Shown: positions 32,777 to 42,046, counted from the first letter of the stretch. The stretch: DNA of 64,000 bases from Pseudomonas sp. (GCF_030150285.1 NZ_JASLGE010000024.1:1-64000); one strand, 5' to 3'. A program made the numbers and translations. The notes: generated by a model not told the origin, from the sequence alone.

Positions 32777-35281
32777 TCAGTGCGGATCGGCCACTTGCGG
32801 GGTGTCAGCGGCATCTTCTGCCCGGTGCAACGCCACTTGACGAATGGACAGGCGAATTTCGGCGGGCAACACGCGTTTGGCCGCACCCTCGGCCAGTTCG
32901 CCGAGCAGTTCGTGGTAGCTCAACTTGCCATTGGCATCGCGGCGCAAGACGTCTTCTTCGAGCAAGGTCTCGATAAAGTGGCGGAACAGGCTCTTGTCGA
33001 AGAACTCGGGTGCATTGAGCCCATGCAGAATCGACAGGCGCTGGGCCATCATGGTGCACAGATCTTCCAGTTCCTCGGCGCTCAAGGTGTTCTGGCCACT
33101 GTTGAGCAGCAGTGAAATGGCCATATAGAAGCGCTGTAGGGTCTGCGCGATGCTTTTTGACAGCAGCGTCAGCAGCACAAAGTGGCGTGAGCTGGGGGCC
33201 GGGCGCAGGTACACGTCGTTCTCAAACCGCAACAGGCCCTGTTCGACAAAGGCGGTGAGCCATTGGTCGACGATGCTGTCCAGTTCATTGCGTGGCCAGC
33301 GGATAAACAACTCCGATTGCAGGTACGGGTACAGCGCGTGGGTATAACGCAGGATTTGCTCGCGGGTCATGCGCGAACTGCTTTGGAAGAAACTGGCCAG
33401 CAACGCGGGCAGCGCAAAAATATGCAGCACGTTGTTGCGGTAGTACGTCATCAGCACCGCATTCTGCTCGTCCAGGTAAAGAATTTTACCCAGCGCATCG
33501 CTTTGCTCTGACAGCAGGTTCATTGCCTTGACGTGTTCGATCAGCGCCCGGCCATCGCCCTCGGGCAGGGTGGTGTGGGGCGAATAGGGCACACGGCGCA
33601 GCAGGGCCAGGTACAAGTCCAGCACCCGGGCCATGGCCCGGTCGTCCAGGGCCAGCCGGCTGGTGGACAGCAGCGCCAGCGCAACCAGGTTGACCGGGTT
33701 GATGGCGGCGGCTTCATTCAAGTGGCGGGCCACTTTCTCACCCAGGTGATGGGTGGTGGCGCTCAACCACTCCGGCCGGTATTCCGGTGCCAACGCTTGC
33801 TGGCGCCAGCCGGGTTGTTCCTGGTCAAGAAACTCGGCGAGCTTGATCGGCTCGCCAAAGTTGACGGCAACCTGGCCAAATTTCTGCTTCTTAAGGGCAC
33901 CGATGACTTTGAAAATATCGAAGATCGATTCCTTTTTCTTGCTCGCCCCGCGCAGCTCTCCGAGGTAGGTACGGCCTTCAAGCACACGCTCGTAGCCGAT
34001 GTAGACGGGTACAAACACAATCGGTGTGCGTGATGAGCGCAAGAAACTGCGCAAGGTGATGGCCAGCATCCCGGTTTTCGGTTGCAGCATGCGCCCGGTT
34101 CGCGAACGTCCGCCCTCGACGAAGTACTCCACGGGGAAGCCTTTGGTGAACAGGGTGTGCATGTACTCGTTGAACACCGAGGTGTACAGCGGGTTGCCCT
34201 TGAAGGTGCGGCGCATGAAAAAAGCGCCGCCACGGCGCAGCAAACTGCCAATCACCGGCATGTTCAGGTTAATGCCCGCGGCGACGTGCGGCGGTGTCAG
34301 GCCATTGCGGAACAACAGGTAGGACAGCAGCAAATAGTCGATATGGCTGCGATGGCACGGTACGTAGATGATCTCGTGGCCGGGGGCGACGTTTTGCACA
34401 CCTTTGATATGGCTGACCTTGACCCCATCGTAGATCTTGTTCCAGAACCAGCTCAGTATCACTTCGAAAAAGCGAATCGCGGTGTAGGTGTAATCCGAGG
34501 CGATTTCGTTGGCGTAGCGCAGTGCCTGGGCTTTGGCTTTTTCTGGCGTGATGTTTTCACGCTGGGCTTCATCAAGGATCGCCTGACGTACAGCGGGTTC
34601 GTTGACCAGCCCTTTCACCAAGTTGCGGCGGTGTGACAGGTCGGGCCCAATCACTGTGGTTTTCAAGTTGCGAAAATGCACCCGCAAAATACGTTGAGCC
34701 ATGCGCACTGTGCGTTCATGGCCTTTGTTTAGGTCGACAAGCTCACGCAAATGGATGGGTGCTGAGAACTGCACGCGGGTTTTGCGGCCCAGAATCAGGA
34801 TGCGCAGCAAGCGGCGCAAACGCCCGGTCACCGCCCAGCTGTCAGCAAACAGCAACTTCCAGGGGCTGGACTCACTGTCGGGCGACTGGCCCCAAAACAC
34901 ACTGACGGGGATGATTTGCGCATCTTCGCTCGGGTTGTGGGTCAGGCCATCGACCAGGCGGGTCAAGGTGGGCGGTGCGCCGCGTTTATCCTGGCGGCCC
35001 AGCCAGTCGGGCGCGGGGGTCAGGTAGAAGAAAGCCGCCGGCTCGATGCTCTGGCCTACGGCCACCGCCAGTACGGGGCGCGGCAGGCCAGCCTTGGTGC
35101 ATTCGGTGTCGATTACCGCCAGTTCGGTCAGTGAGGGCGACTGCAATACGTAGAACACTGGCCGGCTACGGTCCAGGTTCAGGGACAGGGACGACTGATT
35201 AATCGTCTCCGAGCGCACCCACAGGTAAAGCAAGCGCCGCAGGGCACCAAATACAAGGCGGTGGAGAGGAGATGGAGTCAT
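32777..35281 (-). CDS. plsB: Glycerol-3-phosphate acyltransferase PlsB
   Basis: PlsB is an inner-membrane-associated enzyme that transfers an acyl chain from acyl-ACP or acyl-CoA to sn-1 of glycerol-3-phosphate, the first step of phospholipid synthesis. The 834-residue protein is close to E. coli PlsB (807). The four acyltransferase blocks are present: I, VPCHRSHIDYLLLSY (catalytic HxxxxD, near 312); II, GAFFMRRTFKG; III, FVEGGRSRTGR; IV, IVFVPVYIGYE. The start is ATG at 35281. It is a single gene divergent from the cold-shock gene. Confidence 0.95.
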   Translation of the reverse strand: MTPSPLHRLVFGALRRLLYLWVRSETINQSSLSLNLDRSRPVFYVLQSPSLTELAVIDTECTKAGLPRPVLAVAVGQSIEPAAFFYLTPAPDWLGRQDKRGAPPTLTRLVDGLTHNPSEDAQIIPVSVFWGQSPDSESSPWKLLFADSWAVTGRLRRLLRILILGRKTRVQFSAPIHLRELVDLNKGHERTVRMAQRILRVHFRNLKTTVIGPDLSHRRNLVKGLVNEPAVRQAILDEAQRENITPEKAKAQALRYANEIASDYTYTAIRFFEVILSWFWNKIYDGVKVSHIKGVQNVAPGHEIIYVPCHRSHIDYLLLSYLLFRNGLTPPHVAAGINLNMPVIGSLLRRGGAFFMRRTFKGNPLYTSVFNEYMHTLFTKGFPVEYFVEGGRSRTGRMLQPKTGMLAITLRSFLRSSRTPIVFVPVYIGYERVLEGRTYLGELRGASKKKESIFDIFKVIGALKKQKFGQVAVNFGEPIKLAEFLDQEQPGWRQQALAPEYRPEWLSATTHHLGEKVARHLNEAAAINPVNLVALALLSTSRLALDDRAMARVLDLYLALLRRVPYSPHTTLPEGDGRALIEHVKAMNLLSEQSDALGKILYLDEQNAVLMTYYRNNVLHIFALPALLASFFQSSSRMTREQILRYTHALYPYLQSELFIRWPRNELDSIVDQWLTAFVEQGLLRFENDVYLRPAPSSRHFVLLTLLSKSIAQTLQRFYMAISLLLNSGQNTLSAEELEDLCTMMAQRLSILHGLNAPEFFDKSLFRHFIETLLEEDVLRRDANGKLSYHELLGELAEGAAKRVLPAEIRLSIRQVALHRAEDAADTPQVADPH

Positions 35282-35379
35282 ACGGCTTCTGCGTTAGAGG
35301 ATTAAAACGAGTGTTTACTCGGGCCCGTAGTTTGCAGTATCTGCGGAAAATCGGCAAAAAGGCAGCGAACTAATATTGA

Positions 35380-35407
35380 TTGAGTGTTTTTCGCGCTGTC
35401 TTATACT
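35380..35407 (+). promoter_or_regulatory. Sigma-70 promoter of the cold-shock gene
   Basis: TTGAGT (35380-35385), 16 bases, then TATACT (35402-35407). It puts the transcript start near 35413, about 110 bases before the ATG. Confidence 0.65.
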
Positions 35408-35411
35408 CGGT

Positions 35412-35520
35412 GATCTTTCGTCATGTTGCGTAAGACCTGATCTTAAAAAGGTAAGTTCGGACGAAAGTTCTTAACGGGCTAACAGTCGAGCCCACTCAAA
35501 CAATAAAAAAGGGGAAGCAT
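35412..35520 (+). promoter_or_regulatory. Structured 5' leader of the cold-shock mRNA
   Basis: The leader of about 110 bases contains CTTTCGTC (35415-35422) and GACGAAAG (35460-35467), which can pair to close a domain that has an internal AAGA/TCTT stem. A second hairpin, GGGCT/AGCCC, lies at about 35476-35493. Long structured leaders that refold with temperature are known for cspA-type genes. Confidence 0.55.
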
Positions 35521-35522
35521 CC

Positions 35523-35732
35523 ATGACAACGCGTTCTACGGGCAGTGTGAAATGGTTCAACGACGCCAAGGGCTACGGTTTTATTCAAGGTGAGAATGGC
35601 GGGGACGTGTTCGTGCATTACCGCGCCATTCGCGGTGAAGGCCACCGCAGCCTGGCTGAAGGCCAGCAGGTTGAATACACCCGTGTCACCGGTGACAAAG
35701 GGTTTCAGGCTGAAGATGTGGTAGGGCTCTAA
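35523..35732 (+). CDS. Cold-shock domain protein (CspA family)
   Basis: The 69-residue protein is a single OB-fold cold-shock domain that binds single-stranded RNA or DNA and acts as an RNA chaperone. Both RNA-binding motifs are visible: RNP1 as KGYGFIQ (about residues 16-22) and RNP2 as VFVHY (about 29-33). The sequence FVHYRAIRGEGHRSL is typical of Pseudomonas Csps. The start is ATG 35523 after GGGGAAGC. It has its own promoter and a long structured leader. I do not assign which numbered Csp it is. Confidence 0.93.
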   Translation: MTTRSTGSVKWFNDAKGYGFIQGENGGDVFVHYRAIRGEGHRSLAEGQQVEYTRVTGDKGFQAEDVVGL

Positions 35733-35745
35733 CGGTTTGACCTTC

Positions 35746-35793
35746 TGTAGGTGCGAGCTTTTAAAAGAGCGCGAGCAAACTCGCGCCTACAGG
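35746..35793. repeat. REP doublet after the cold-shock gene
   Basis: CTGTAGGTGCGAG pairs with CTCGCGCCTACAG. It sits between convergent genes and could also serve as a terminator. Confidence 0.8.
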
Positions 35794-35797
35794 GGGG

Positions 35798-36175
35798 TCA
35801 GGTGGTTTTCCAGGTGATTTCTTCCTGGCCGTCTTCACTGATGCGGATCCAGCGATCGGCATCCGCTTCGCCTTGTTCTTCTTCCCACGTGCCCGGTGCG
35901 CAACGCACTTCGACGTTCAGGGCTTTAAACGCCGCCTGGGCACAGGCGATATCGTCATCCCAAGGCGTCTGGTCGCTGTCCAGGAACAGGCTGTTCCATT
36001 TGCCGACGGCATTTGGCATCCAGGTGACGGCGATGCCACCGGCAGTGCATTTCCAGACCTGACCCTTCTTCACCCACGGTGTGCAAGGGCCGAGGGCTTG
36101 TGAAAGCCATTCGACGACGTGCTCATGGCCGGCTTTGGCTTCTTTCAGGTAAATCTCGATATCGGGTTGGCGCAT
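35798..36175 (-). CDS. Small protein of unknown function
   Basis: The 125-residue acidic protein has no signal or membrane segment. It has three cysteines and many tryptophans (PCTPWVKKGQVWKC, AGGIAVTWMPNAVGKWNSL). I recognise no named domain. I choose the start at 36175, opening MRQPDIEIYL; a Met at 36226 adds 17 residues without support. In P. aeruginosa a conserved hypothetical gene sits next to rrmA-dapE-ndvB, which would be the counterpart (from memory). Confidence 0.7.
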   Translation of the reverse strand: MRQPDIEIYLKEAKAGHEHVVEWLSQALGPCTPWVKKGQVWKCTAGGIAVTWMPNAVGKWNSLFLDSDQTPWDDDIACAQAAFKALNVEVRCAPGTWEEEQGEADADRWIRISEDGQEEITWKTT

Positions 36176-36254
36176 GGATGCCCTCACTGTGGTCTGAAAA
36201 ATCCATTCGCGGATTAGTCGGGCCAAGGGCGCGTGCCCTTGGCCGTAAAGTGGA

Positions 36255-37064
36255 TTATTGAAGCACGAAATAGTCGTAGCGCATCGACACTGTGACGATT
36301 AACGGCTCAGGGTGCTCGATGACCTGGGCCCGACGCTCGGCACTGGCACGCCAGCCGTGGGGCGTCATGGCCAGCAGGTTGGCACGGTCCTGGGGTTGGC
36401 TCAGGTGCAGCGTGAACGCCAATGTTTCGCTGTGTTGTAACTGCATGCCCTCGGGCACCAATGCCAGGTGCTTGTCGTCGGCGTAATCGCGGACTTCGTC
36501 ATACAGGCGTTCGCGCAATTCCATCAAGTGACCGCGGGTAGGGCCCACACGCATCAACCCCCCGCCGGGGGTGAGCAGGCGCTTGGCTTCGAGCCAGTCC
36601 AGCGGGCTGAACACGCTGGCCAAAAACTGGCAACTCGCGTCGGCAAGGGGCACGCGAGCCATGCTTGCAATCAGCCAGGTCAGTGCCGGGTTACGTTTGC
36701 AGGCACGCTTGACGGCTTCGCGGGAAATATCCAGCGCATAGCCGTCGGCATCAGGCAGAGCCTCGGCGATTTGCGCGGTGTAATAACCCTCGCCACAGCC
36801 GATATCGAGCCAGCGTTGAGGGGCGCGTTCAGCGGCGAGGTCTGCCAGGCGCTTGGCCACAGGCGCGTAATGACCGGCATTCAGAAAGTCACGGCGGGCT
36901 TCCACCATGGCCTGGTTATCACCCGGATCGCGACTGTTTTTGTGCTGGACCGGCAGCAGGTTCAAGTACCCCTGACGCGCACGGTCGAAGCGGTGGCCCG
37001 CCGGGCAGGCCACGCCATTATCGACCGCATTCAGCGGTTCGCTACAGATAGGGCAGGCAAGCAT
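36255..37064 (-). CDS. rlmA: 23S rRNA (guanine745-N1)-methyltransferase RlmA
   Basis: RlmA methylates N1 of G745 in 23S rRNA with SAM. The 269-residue protein has an N-terminal zinc ribbon with CPIC at 4-7 and CPAGHRF at 20-26, and a Rossmann methyltransferase domain with LDIGCGEGYYTAQ near 86-98. The length matches E. coli RlmA (269). Its ATG overlaps the stop of dapE by one base (TGATG), so it is translated with dapE. In P. aeruginosa this gene is rrmA. Confidence 0.9.
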   Translation of the reverse strand: MLACPICSEPLNAVDNGVACPAGHRFDRARQGYLNLLPVQHKNSRDPGDNQAMVEARRDFLNAGHYAPVAKRLADLAAERAPQRWLDIGCGEGYYTAQIAEALPDADGYALDISREAVKRACKRNPALTWLIASMARVPLADASCQFLASVFSPLDWLEAKRLLTPGGGLMRVGPTRGHLMELRERLYDEVRDYADDKHLALVPEGMQLQHSETLAFTLHLSQPQDRANLLAMTPHGWRASAERRAQVIEHPEPLIVTVSMRYDYFVLQ

Positions 37065-38215
37065 CAGGCGAGCAACTTGATCAAGGTTTGGTAGTAGATT
37101 TCGGTGAGTACGTCGAGGTCACTGGCCAGCACCCGCTCGTTGACCTGGTGGATAGTCGCGTTGACCGGCCCCAGTTCCACAACCTGTGTACCGAGGGTGG
37201 CGATAAAGCGCCCGTCCGACGTTCCCCCGCTGGTGGATGCCTGGGTGTCACGGCCGGTGACGTGCTTGATGCTCGACGATACGGCGTCCAGCAGCGCGCC
37301 GGGTTCGGTCAGGAAAGGCAGGCCGGACAACGCCCAATCGATGTGCCAATCCAGGCCATGCTTGTCGAGGATGTCCGCGACGCGTTGTTGCAGGCCTTCG
37401 ACGGTGGATTCGGTGGAGAAGCGGAAGTTGAATACCGCCACCAGGTCGCCCGGGATCACGTTGGTTGCGCCGGTACCCGAATTGAGGTTGGAGATCTGGA
37501 AGCTGGTCGGCGGAAAGAATGCGTTGCCGTCGTCCCAATGCTCAGCGGCCAGTTCAGCCAAAGCCGGTGCGGCCAGGTGGATCGGGTTTTTTGCCAGATG
37601 CGGGTAAGCCACATGGCCCTGAATACCGCGAACGGTGAGTTTGGCCCCCAGCGAACCACGGCGGCCGTTTTTCACCACATCACCCACCAGCGTGGTGCTT
37701 GAGGGTTCACCGACAATGCACCAGTCCAGGCGCTCGTTACGGGCTGCGAACCGCTCAACCACGGCTTTGGTGCCGTGATGCGCCGGGCCTTCTTCGTCGC
37801 TGGTAATCAAAAATGCAACCGAACCCTTGTGGTCCGGGTAGTCCGCTACAAAGCGCTCAGCCGCCACCAGCATGGCGGCCAGGCTGCCTTTCATGTCCGC
37901 CGCGCCGCGTCCGCAGAGCATGCCGTGTTCGTCGATCAGGGCGTCAAACGGGTCGTTCTGCCAGGCCTGGACCGGGCCGGTCGGGACCACGTCGGTGTGG
38001 CCGGCGAAACACAGTACGGGGCCGTCATGCTTGCCGTGGGTGGCCCAGAAGTTGTCCACGTCTTCGATGCGCATCGGTTCCAGCGTGAAGCCGGCATCCC
38101 CCAGACGCTGCATCATCAGCTTCTGGCAGTCGGCGTCGATCGGCGTCACGGAAGGGCGACGGATCAGATCGCAGGCAAGTTGCAGGGTCGGCGAAAGGTC
38201 GGCGTGGGCCGTCAT
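37064..38215 (-). CDS. dapE: Succinyl-diaminopimelate desuccinylase
   Basis: DapE removes succinate from N-succinyl-LL-2,6-diaminopimelate, giving LL-diaminopimelate for lysine and peptidoglycan. The 383-residue M20 peptidase needs two zinc ions. Visible ligands and catalytic residues are in FAGHTDVVPTG (His, Asp), GRGAADMKG (Asp), and TSDEEGPAHHGT (catalytic Glu and zinc-binding Glu). I use ATG 38215, which opens the conserved region; the frame is open to 38299. It is followed by rlmA. The other Dap genes of the succinylase branch (dapD, dapC) lie within 11 kb. Confidence 0.95.
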   Translation of the reverse strand: MTAHADLSPTLQLACDLIRRPSVTPIDADCQKLMMQRLGDAGFTLEPMRIEDVDNFWATHGKHDGPVLCFAGHTDVVPTGPVQAWQNDPFDALIDEHGMLCGRGAADMKGSLAAMLVAAERFVADYPDHKGSVAFLITSDEEGPAHHGTKAVVERFAARNERLDWCIVGEPSSTTLVGDVVKNGRRGSLGAKLTVRGIQGHVAYPHLAKNPIHLAAPALAELAAEHWDDGNAFFPPTSFQISNLNSGTGATNVIPGDLVAVFNFRFSTESTVEGLQQRVADILDKHGLDWHIDWALSGLPFLTEPGALLDAVSSSIKHVTGRDTQASTSGGTSDGRFIATLGTQVVELGPVNATIHQVNERVLASDLDVLTEIYYQTLIKLLA

Positions 38216-38322
38216 GGTGTGGACTCCGAAGCTGGGCGTGTGAAAAAACAGGCTTGCATCGTGTGCAGGTGTGCTTGCACGGTGATGTGGGCCAGGCACA
38301 AAAGGGCGGATATCTTAAAGCA

Positions 38323-38347
38323 AAACGGCGACCAGAGGCCGCCGTTT
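38323..38347 (-). terminator. Terminator of ndvB
   Basis: AAACGGCG pairs with CGCCGTTT around the ACCAGAGG loop; on the minus strand it ends in GTTTTGCTTT. It lies 17 bases past the ndvB stop. Confidence 0.6.
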
Positions 38348-38363
38348 AGAGGTTGCTTTCAAT

Positions 38364-40958
38364 TTATGCCGCAGGTTGTTGCGGCGTGGCTTCAGTTGCC
38401 GGTTTAGGCAGCGACGAGGCAAAGGCCATGATCAGCGCAGCCAGGTACGGTAACGATTGAACCAGCAGCATGACCACCCAGAACCGCATGTCATTGCTCG
38501 GCAAGCCTTGTACGAAATAGATCCCCACCGCTGCGCCCCAAAGCAACAGCATGATGAAGACTTCTTCCCGTGCTTCCGAGATGGCGACCCAAAAGCCGTG
38601 GTTGTCGGCGTTTTTTGGTGTACGGAAAAATGGAATGCTGGTGGTGAAGAATCCGTACAGCACCGCTTTGGCAATGGTATGGGACAACGCCAGGCCTGCC
38701 AGCGCCGCCGCAAAGGCATCTTTGAGGTTAACGCCTACGGCACGGCGGTACAGGAAGATGATTTTGCCCACCTTGAACACAAACAGGGCCAAGGGCGGTA
38801 TGGCGAAAATCAGCAGCGGCGGGTCAACCCGCGTCGGCACAATAATCATCGCCGCTGACCACAACAGGGCACCCATGGTGAAGAAAATGTTCATGCCATC
38901 GGCCACCCACGGCAGCCAGCCCGCGAGGAAGTGGTAGCGCTGGCCACGGGTCAACTGGGTGTCTTTACCGCGGATCAAGCTGGAGGTATGGCGCTTGATG
39001 ATCTGAATCGCGCCATAGGCCCAGCGGAATCGCTGTTTCTTGAAGTCGATAAAGGTATCGGGCATCAGCCCTTTGCCATAGCTATTGTGGGAATAAGCGG
39101 CGGAGTAGCCTTTTTCAAAGACCCGCAAGCCCAGTTCGGCATCTTCACAGATGCACCAGTCTGCCCAGCCAAGTTCTTCGAGCACGGAACGGCGCGTCAT
39201 GGTCATGGTGCCGTGCTGAATAATTGCATCGCGGTCATTGCGGGTGACCATGCCAATGTGGAAAAAGCCTTTGTATTCCGAGTAGCAGAGCTTTTTGAAG
39301 GTGCTTTCGTTCGCGTCGCGGTAATCCTGAGGCGACTGCACGATGGCGATTTTGGGGTCGGCAAAGTGCGGCACCATGTGCTTGAGCCAGTTGGGGTCGA
39401 CACAGTAATCAGAGTCGATTACGGCAATCACTTCGGCATCGGGCGCGGTGTGCGGGATCAGGTAGTTCAATGCCCCGCCCTTGAAACCGGCCAACGGGCT
39501 GACGTGGAAGAACTTGAAGCGCGGGCCAAGGGTGGCGCAGTAATCGCGAATGGGCTCCCAGACCGCCGGGTCTTTGGTGTTGTTGTCGATCAGCAACACC
39601 TCGAAGTCCGGGTAATCCAGGTTGGCCAGCGCGTCGAGGGTCTGTTTGACCATCTCCGGCGGTTCGTTGTAGCACGGCACATGGATCGACACTTTAGGCC
39701 GGTAGGCGTTTTCGCTGTCTATGGGTAAAAATTCCCGGCGACGTTTGCGAATCCACACGGCTTCGGCGAGTTCATGGGCTTCGGTGAGTAGGACGATAAA
39801 TACCCCGAGCGCGCCCAACCCCAGCAAAAAGCCCACGGTCAGGCTGAACCAGGTGCTGTATTGCTGACTGTAGTCGTAGCCGATCCATACCAGCGCCGAG
39901 CCGCACAGGAAGGCGGTAAAGGTCAGGAAGGTGCGACCGCGCTGGCGCAAGGCTGAGCCGTCAATCAGCAGCAAGGCCAATGACAGCAGGCCCATGACCA
40001 CTGAGCCGATGGCCAGTACACGCCATTGCGGAATGGCCACTACCGGGCCTTCAAAGTTGAACTTTTGCTGACGTGCGGCGTTGTACACCCCCCAGTAAGC
40101 GCCCACCGAACCTTCGTCGCTGGCCTTCCAGGGTTGGTCAAACGCTTCGATCACAAAGTAGTTGTAGCCGCGACGGTTCAGGGTATTCACCAGCGTGCGC
40201 AGGTAAATGGCCTGGTCAGCCGGTGTGGCGTCCGCACCGCCGCGCATGCGGCCATTGCTGGGCCAGCCCACTTCCGACAGCAGCAGCGGTTTTTTCGGGA
40301 ACATTTTTTTCAGGTCGCGGGCGCGTTCCAATACGAAATCGCCGGCTTTGTCCATGGGGATAAATTCCCAGTACGGCAAAATGTGCGCGGCAATCAAGTC
40401 GACATGTTTGGCCAGTTGCGGGTATTTCTCCCAGATGTGCCATTGCTCGGACGTGGTGACGGGCACTTTGACGGCCGCGCGCACGCGGTCGAGCAATACG
40501 ATCAAGTCTTCCGGGGTGATCTCTTCACGAAACAATGCCTCGTTACCGACCACCACGCGCACTACGCTGCGCGAGGTGTTGGCCAACTCGATGGCTTTCT
40601 GTATTTCGCGTTCGTTGCGTTCCTGGTCGGGGCTGATCCAGATCCCGAGGGTCACGCGTAAACCGAATTCTTCGGCCAACTTGGGAATGTTCCCCAGCGT
40701 GCCGTCGACCGAGTACGTGCGAATGTTGTCAGTGAGCTTGCTGAGAATTTCCAGGTCGCGCCGCATTTCATCGTCGGTCGGGTACTGGTCTTTCTGCGGG
40801 TATTGGCCTTGCTGAAACGGCGAATACGAAAAGCCCGAGATCTGCTCTGGCCAGTTAGGCGCTGAGACCGGGCGATTGATTAATGCCCAAAAACCGGTGA
40901 AGAGGGCGGCAATCGCCAGCACCACCACCAGGTTGATTCCAAATTTACGCGATGACAT
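38364..40958 (-). CDS. ndvB: GH17-GT2 beta-glucan synthase, NdvB-like
   Basis: This 864-residue inner-membrane protein fuses two enzymes. An N-terminal membrane anchor (about 9-28) leads to a periplasmic GH17 glucan transglycosylase domain (about 40-310) with acid/base Glu in VVVGNEALF and nucleophile Glu in SEVGWPS. Membrane helices then lead to a cytoplasmic GT2 glucosyltransferase domain (about 420-680) with DNNTKD, DSDY, EDAELG and QRFRW, followed by more helices to 850. In P. aeruginosa, NdvB (PA1163) makes periplasmic beta-1,3-glucans linked to biofilm antibiotic tolerance and lies next to dapE, as here. The start is ATG 40958; an upstream in-frame Met adds six residues. Confidence 0.9.
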   Translation of the reverse strand: MSSRKFGINLVVVLAIAALFTGFWALINRPVSAPNWPEQISGFSYSPFQQGQYPQKDQYPTDDEMRRDLEILSKLTDNIRTYSVDGTLGNIPKLAEEFGLRVTLGIWISPDQERNEREIQKAIELANTSRSVVRVVVGNEALFREEITPEDLIVLLDRVRAAVKVPVTTSEQWHIWEKYPQLAKHVDLIAAHILPYWEFIPMDKAGDFVLERARDLKKMFPKKPLLLSEVGWPSNGRMRGGADATPADQAIYLRTLVNTLNRRGYNYFVIEAFDQPWKASDEGSVGAYWGVYNAARQQKFNFEGPVVAIPQWRVLAIGSVVMGLLSLALLLIDGSALRQRGRTFLTFTAFLCGSALVWIGYDYSQQYSTWFSLTVGFLLGLGALGVFIVLLTEAHELAEAVWIRKRRREFLPIDSENAYRPKVSIHVPCYNEPPEMVKQTLDALANLDYPDFEVLLIDNNTKDPAVWEPIRDYCATLGPRFKFFHVSPLAGFKGGALNYLIPHTAPDAEVIAVIDSDYCVDPNWLKHMVPHFADPKIAIVQSPQDYRDANESTFKKLCYSEYKGFFHIGMVTRNDRDAIIQHGTMTMTRRSVLEELGWADWCICEDAELGLRVFEKGYSAAYSHNSYGKGLMPDTFIDFKKQRFRWAYGAIQIIKRHTSSLIRGKDTQLTRGQRYHFLAGWLPWVADGMNIFFTMGALLWSAAMIIVPTRVDPPLLIFAIPPLALFVFKVGKIIFLYRRAVGVNLKDAFAAALAGLALSHTIAKAVLYGFFTTSIPFFRTPKNADNHGFWVAISEAREEVFIMLLLWGAAVGIYFVQGLPSNDMRFWVVMLLVQSLPYLAALIMAFASSLPKPATEATPQQPAA

Positions 40959-41201
40959 AGCTATTTCGGGTTCCAAAAGGAGTGGAACGAAGATCGGTCG
41001 ACAGGTGCCAAACGGCGCGCATCCTACACTGGGCTTTAACTCAGCGTACAGCGCATAGCCCTAGATCCGGCGTTTGGCAGTCAATGTTGACTTAAGTTCT
41101 TTCTTTAATTGTTGTGGCTCTTGTCTTGTAGCTTTGTAGGGTATTAAAGCAGCTTGATCGGATGGCCAGCAGGAAATGTACTCAGGGCGTGAACAGGGCT
41201 C

Positions 41202-41207
41202 TATAAT
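41202..41207 (+). promoter_or_regulatory. -10 element before tcdA
   Basis: TATAAT lies 26 bases before the tcdA start, with only a weak -35 (TACTCA). The rest of the 275-base gap between the divergent ndvB and tcdA is AT-rich around 41095-41150 and shows no other clear element. Confidence 0.5.
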
Positions 41208-41233
41208 GCGCGCCGGTTTTTGGGGTGATGGTC

Positions 41234-42046
41234 ATGAGTACAGAAGATCCACGGTTTGGTGGCGTAGCCCGTTTGTACGGCCTTGAGGGCATGGAACGGT
41301 TGCGCTCGGCGCATGTGGCGATTGTCGGGGTAGGCGGCGTTGGGTCGTGGGCGGCCGAGGCCATTGCCCGCTGCGGCGTGGGCGAAATTTCGCTGTTCGA
41401 CCTGGATGATGTCTGCGTCAGCAATACCAACCGGCAGTTGCACGCCTTGGGCTCGACGATCGGTCGCGACAAGGTCGAGGTGATGGCCGAGCGCCTGCGA
41501 CAGATCAACCCGGACTGTACCGTTCATGCCGTCGCTGATTTTGTGACGCGCGAGACCATGGCCCAGTACATCACCCCGGACATGGATTGCGTGATCGACT
41601 GCATTGACAGTGTTAACGCCAAGGCGGCGCTGATTGCCTGGTGCAAGCGCCGCAAAATCCAGATCATCACCACGGGCGGCGCGGGGGGGCAAATAGACCC
41701 GACGTTGATTCAGGTGTGTGACTTGAACCGCACCTTCAATGACCCGCTGGCCTCCAAAGTGCGTTCGACATTGCGTCGCGATTACGGTTTTTCGCGCACT
41801 GTGACCCGTCATTACAGCGTGCCCTGCGTGTTTTCGACGGAACAACTGCGCTATCCAAAGCCGGACGGCAGCATTTGCCTGCAGAAGAGCTTTGTGGGGG
41901 AGGGTGTGAAACTCGACTGCTCGGGTGGTTTTGGCGCGGTGATGATGGTGACGGCCACGTTTGGCATGGTGGCGGCCACCAAGGCGGTGGACAAAATAGT
42001 GGCGGGCGTTCGACGGCCTTCGGAAAAGGTCAAGGCAACGCCCTGA
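41234..42046 (+). CDS. tcdA: tRNA cyclic N6-threonylcarbamoyladenosine synthase TcdA
   Basis: TcdA (CsdL) is an E1-like ATP-dependent dehydratase that cyclises t6A37 of tRNA to ct6A. The 270-residue protein has an N-terminal Rossmann ATP-binding motif GVGGVGS at 32-38, FDLDDVCVSNTNRQ near 61-74 and DCIDSVNAK near 120. A C-terminal hydrophobic helix (GFGAVMMVTATFGMV) suggests membrane association, as in E. coli. GTG 41225 and ATG 41228 are in frame too, but GGGGTGAT before 41234 favours this ATG. The sulfur-relay genes csdE and csdA follow convergently. Confidence 0.93.
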   Translation: MSTEDPRFGGVARLYGLEGMERLRSAHVAIVGVGGVGSWAAEAIARCGVGEISLFDLDDVCVSNTNRQLHALGSTIGRDKVEVMAERLRQINPDCTVHAVADFVTRETMAQYITPDMDCVIDCIDSVNAKAALIAWCKRRKIQIITTGGAGGQIDPTLIQVCDLNRTFNDPLASKVRSTLRRDYGFSRTVTRHYSVPCVFSTEQLRYPKPDGSICLQKSFVGEGVKLDCSGGFGAVMMVTATFGMVAATKAVDKIVAGVRRPSEKVKATP

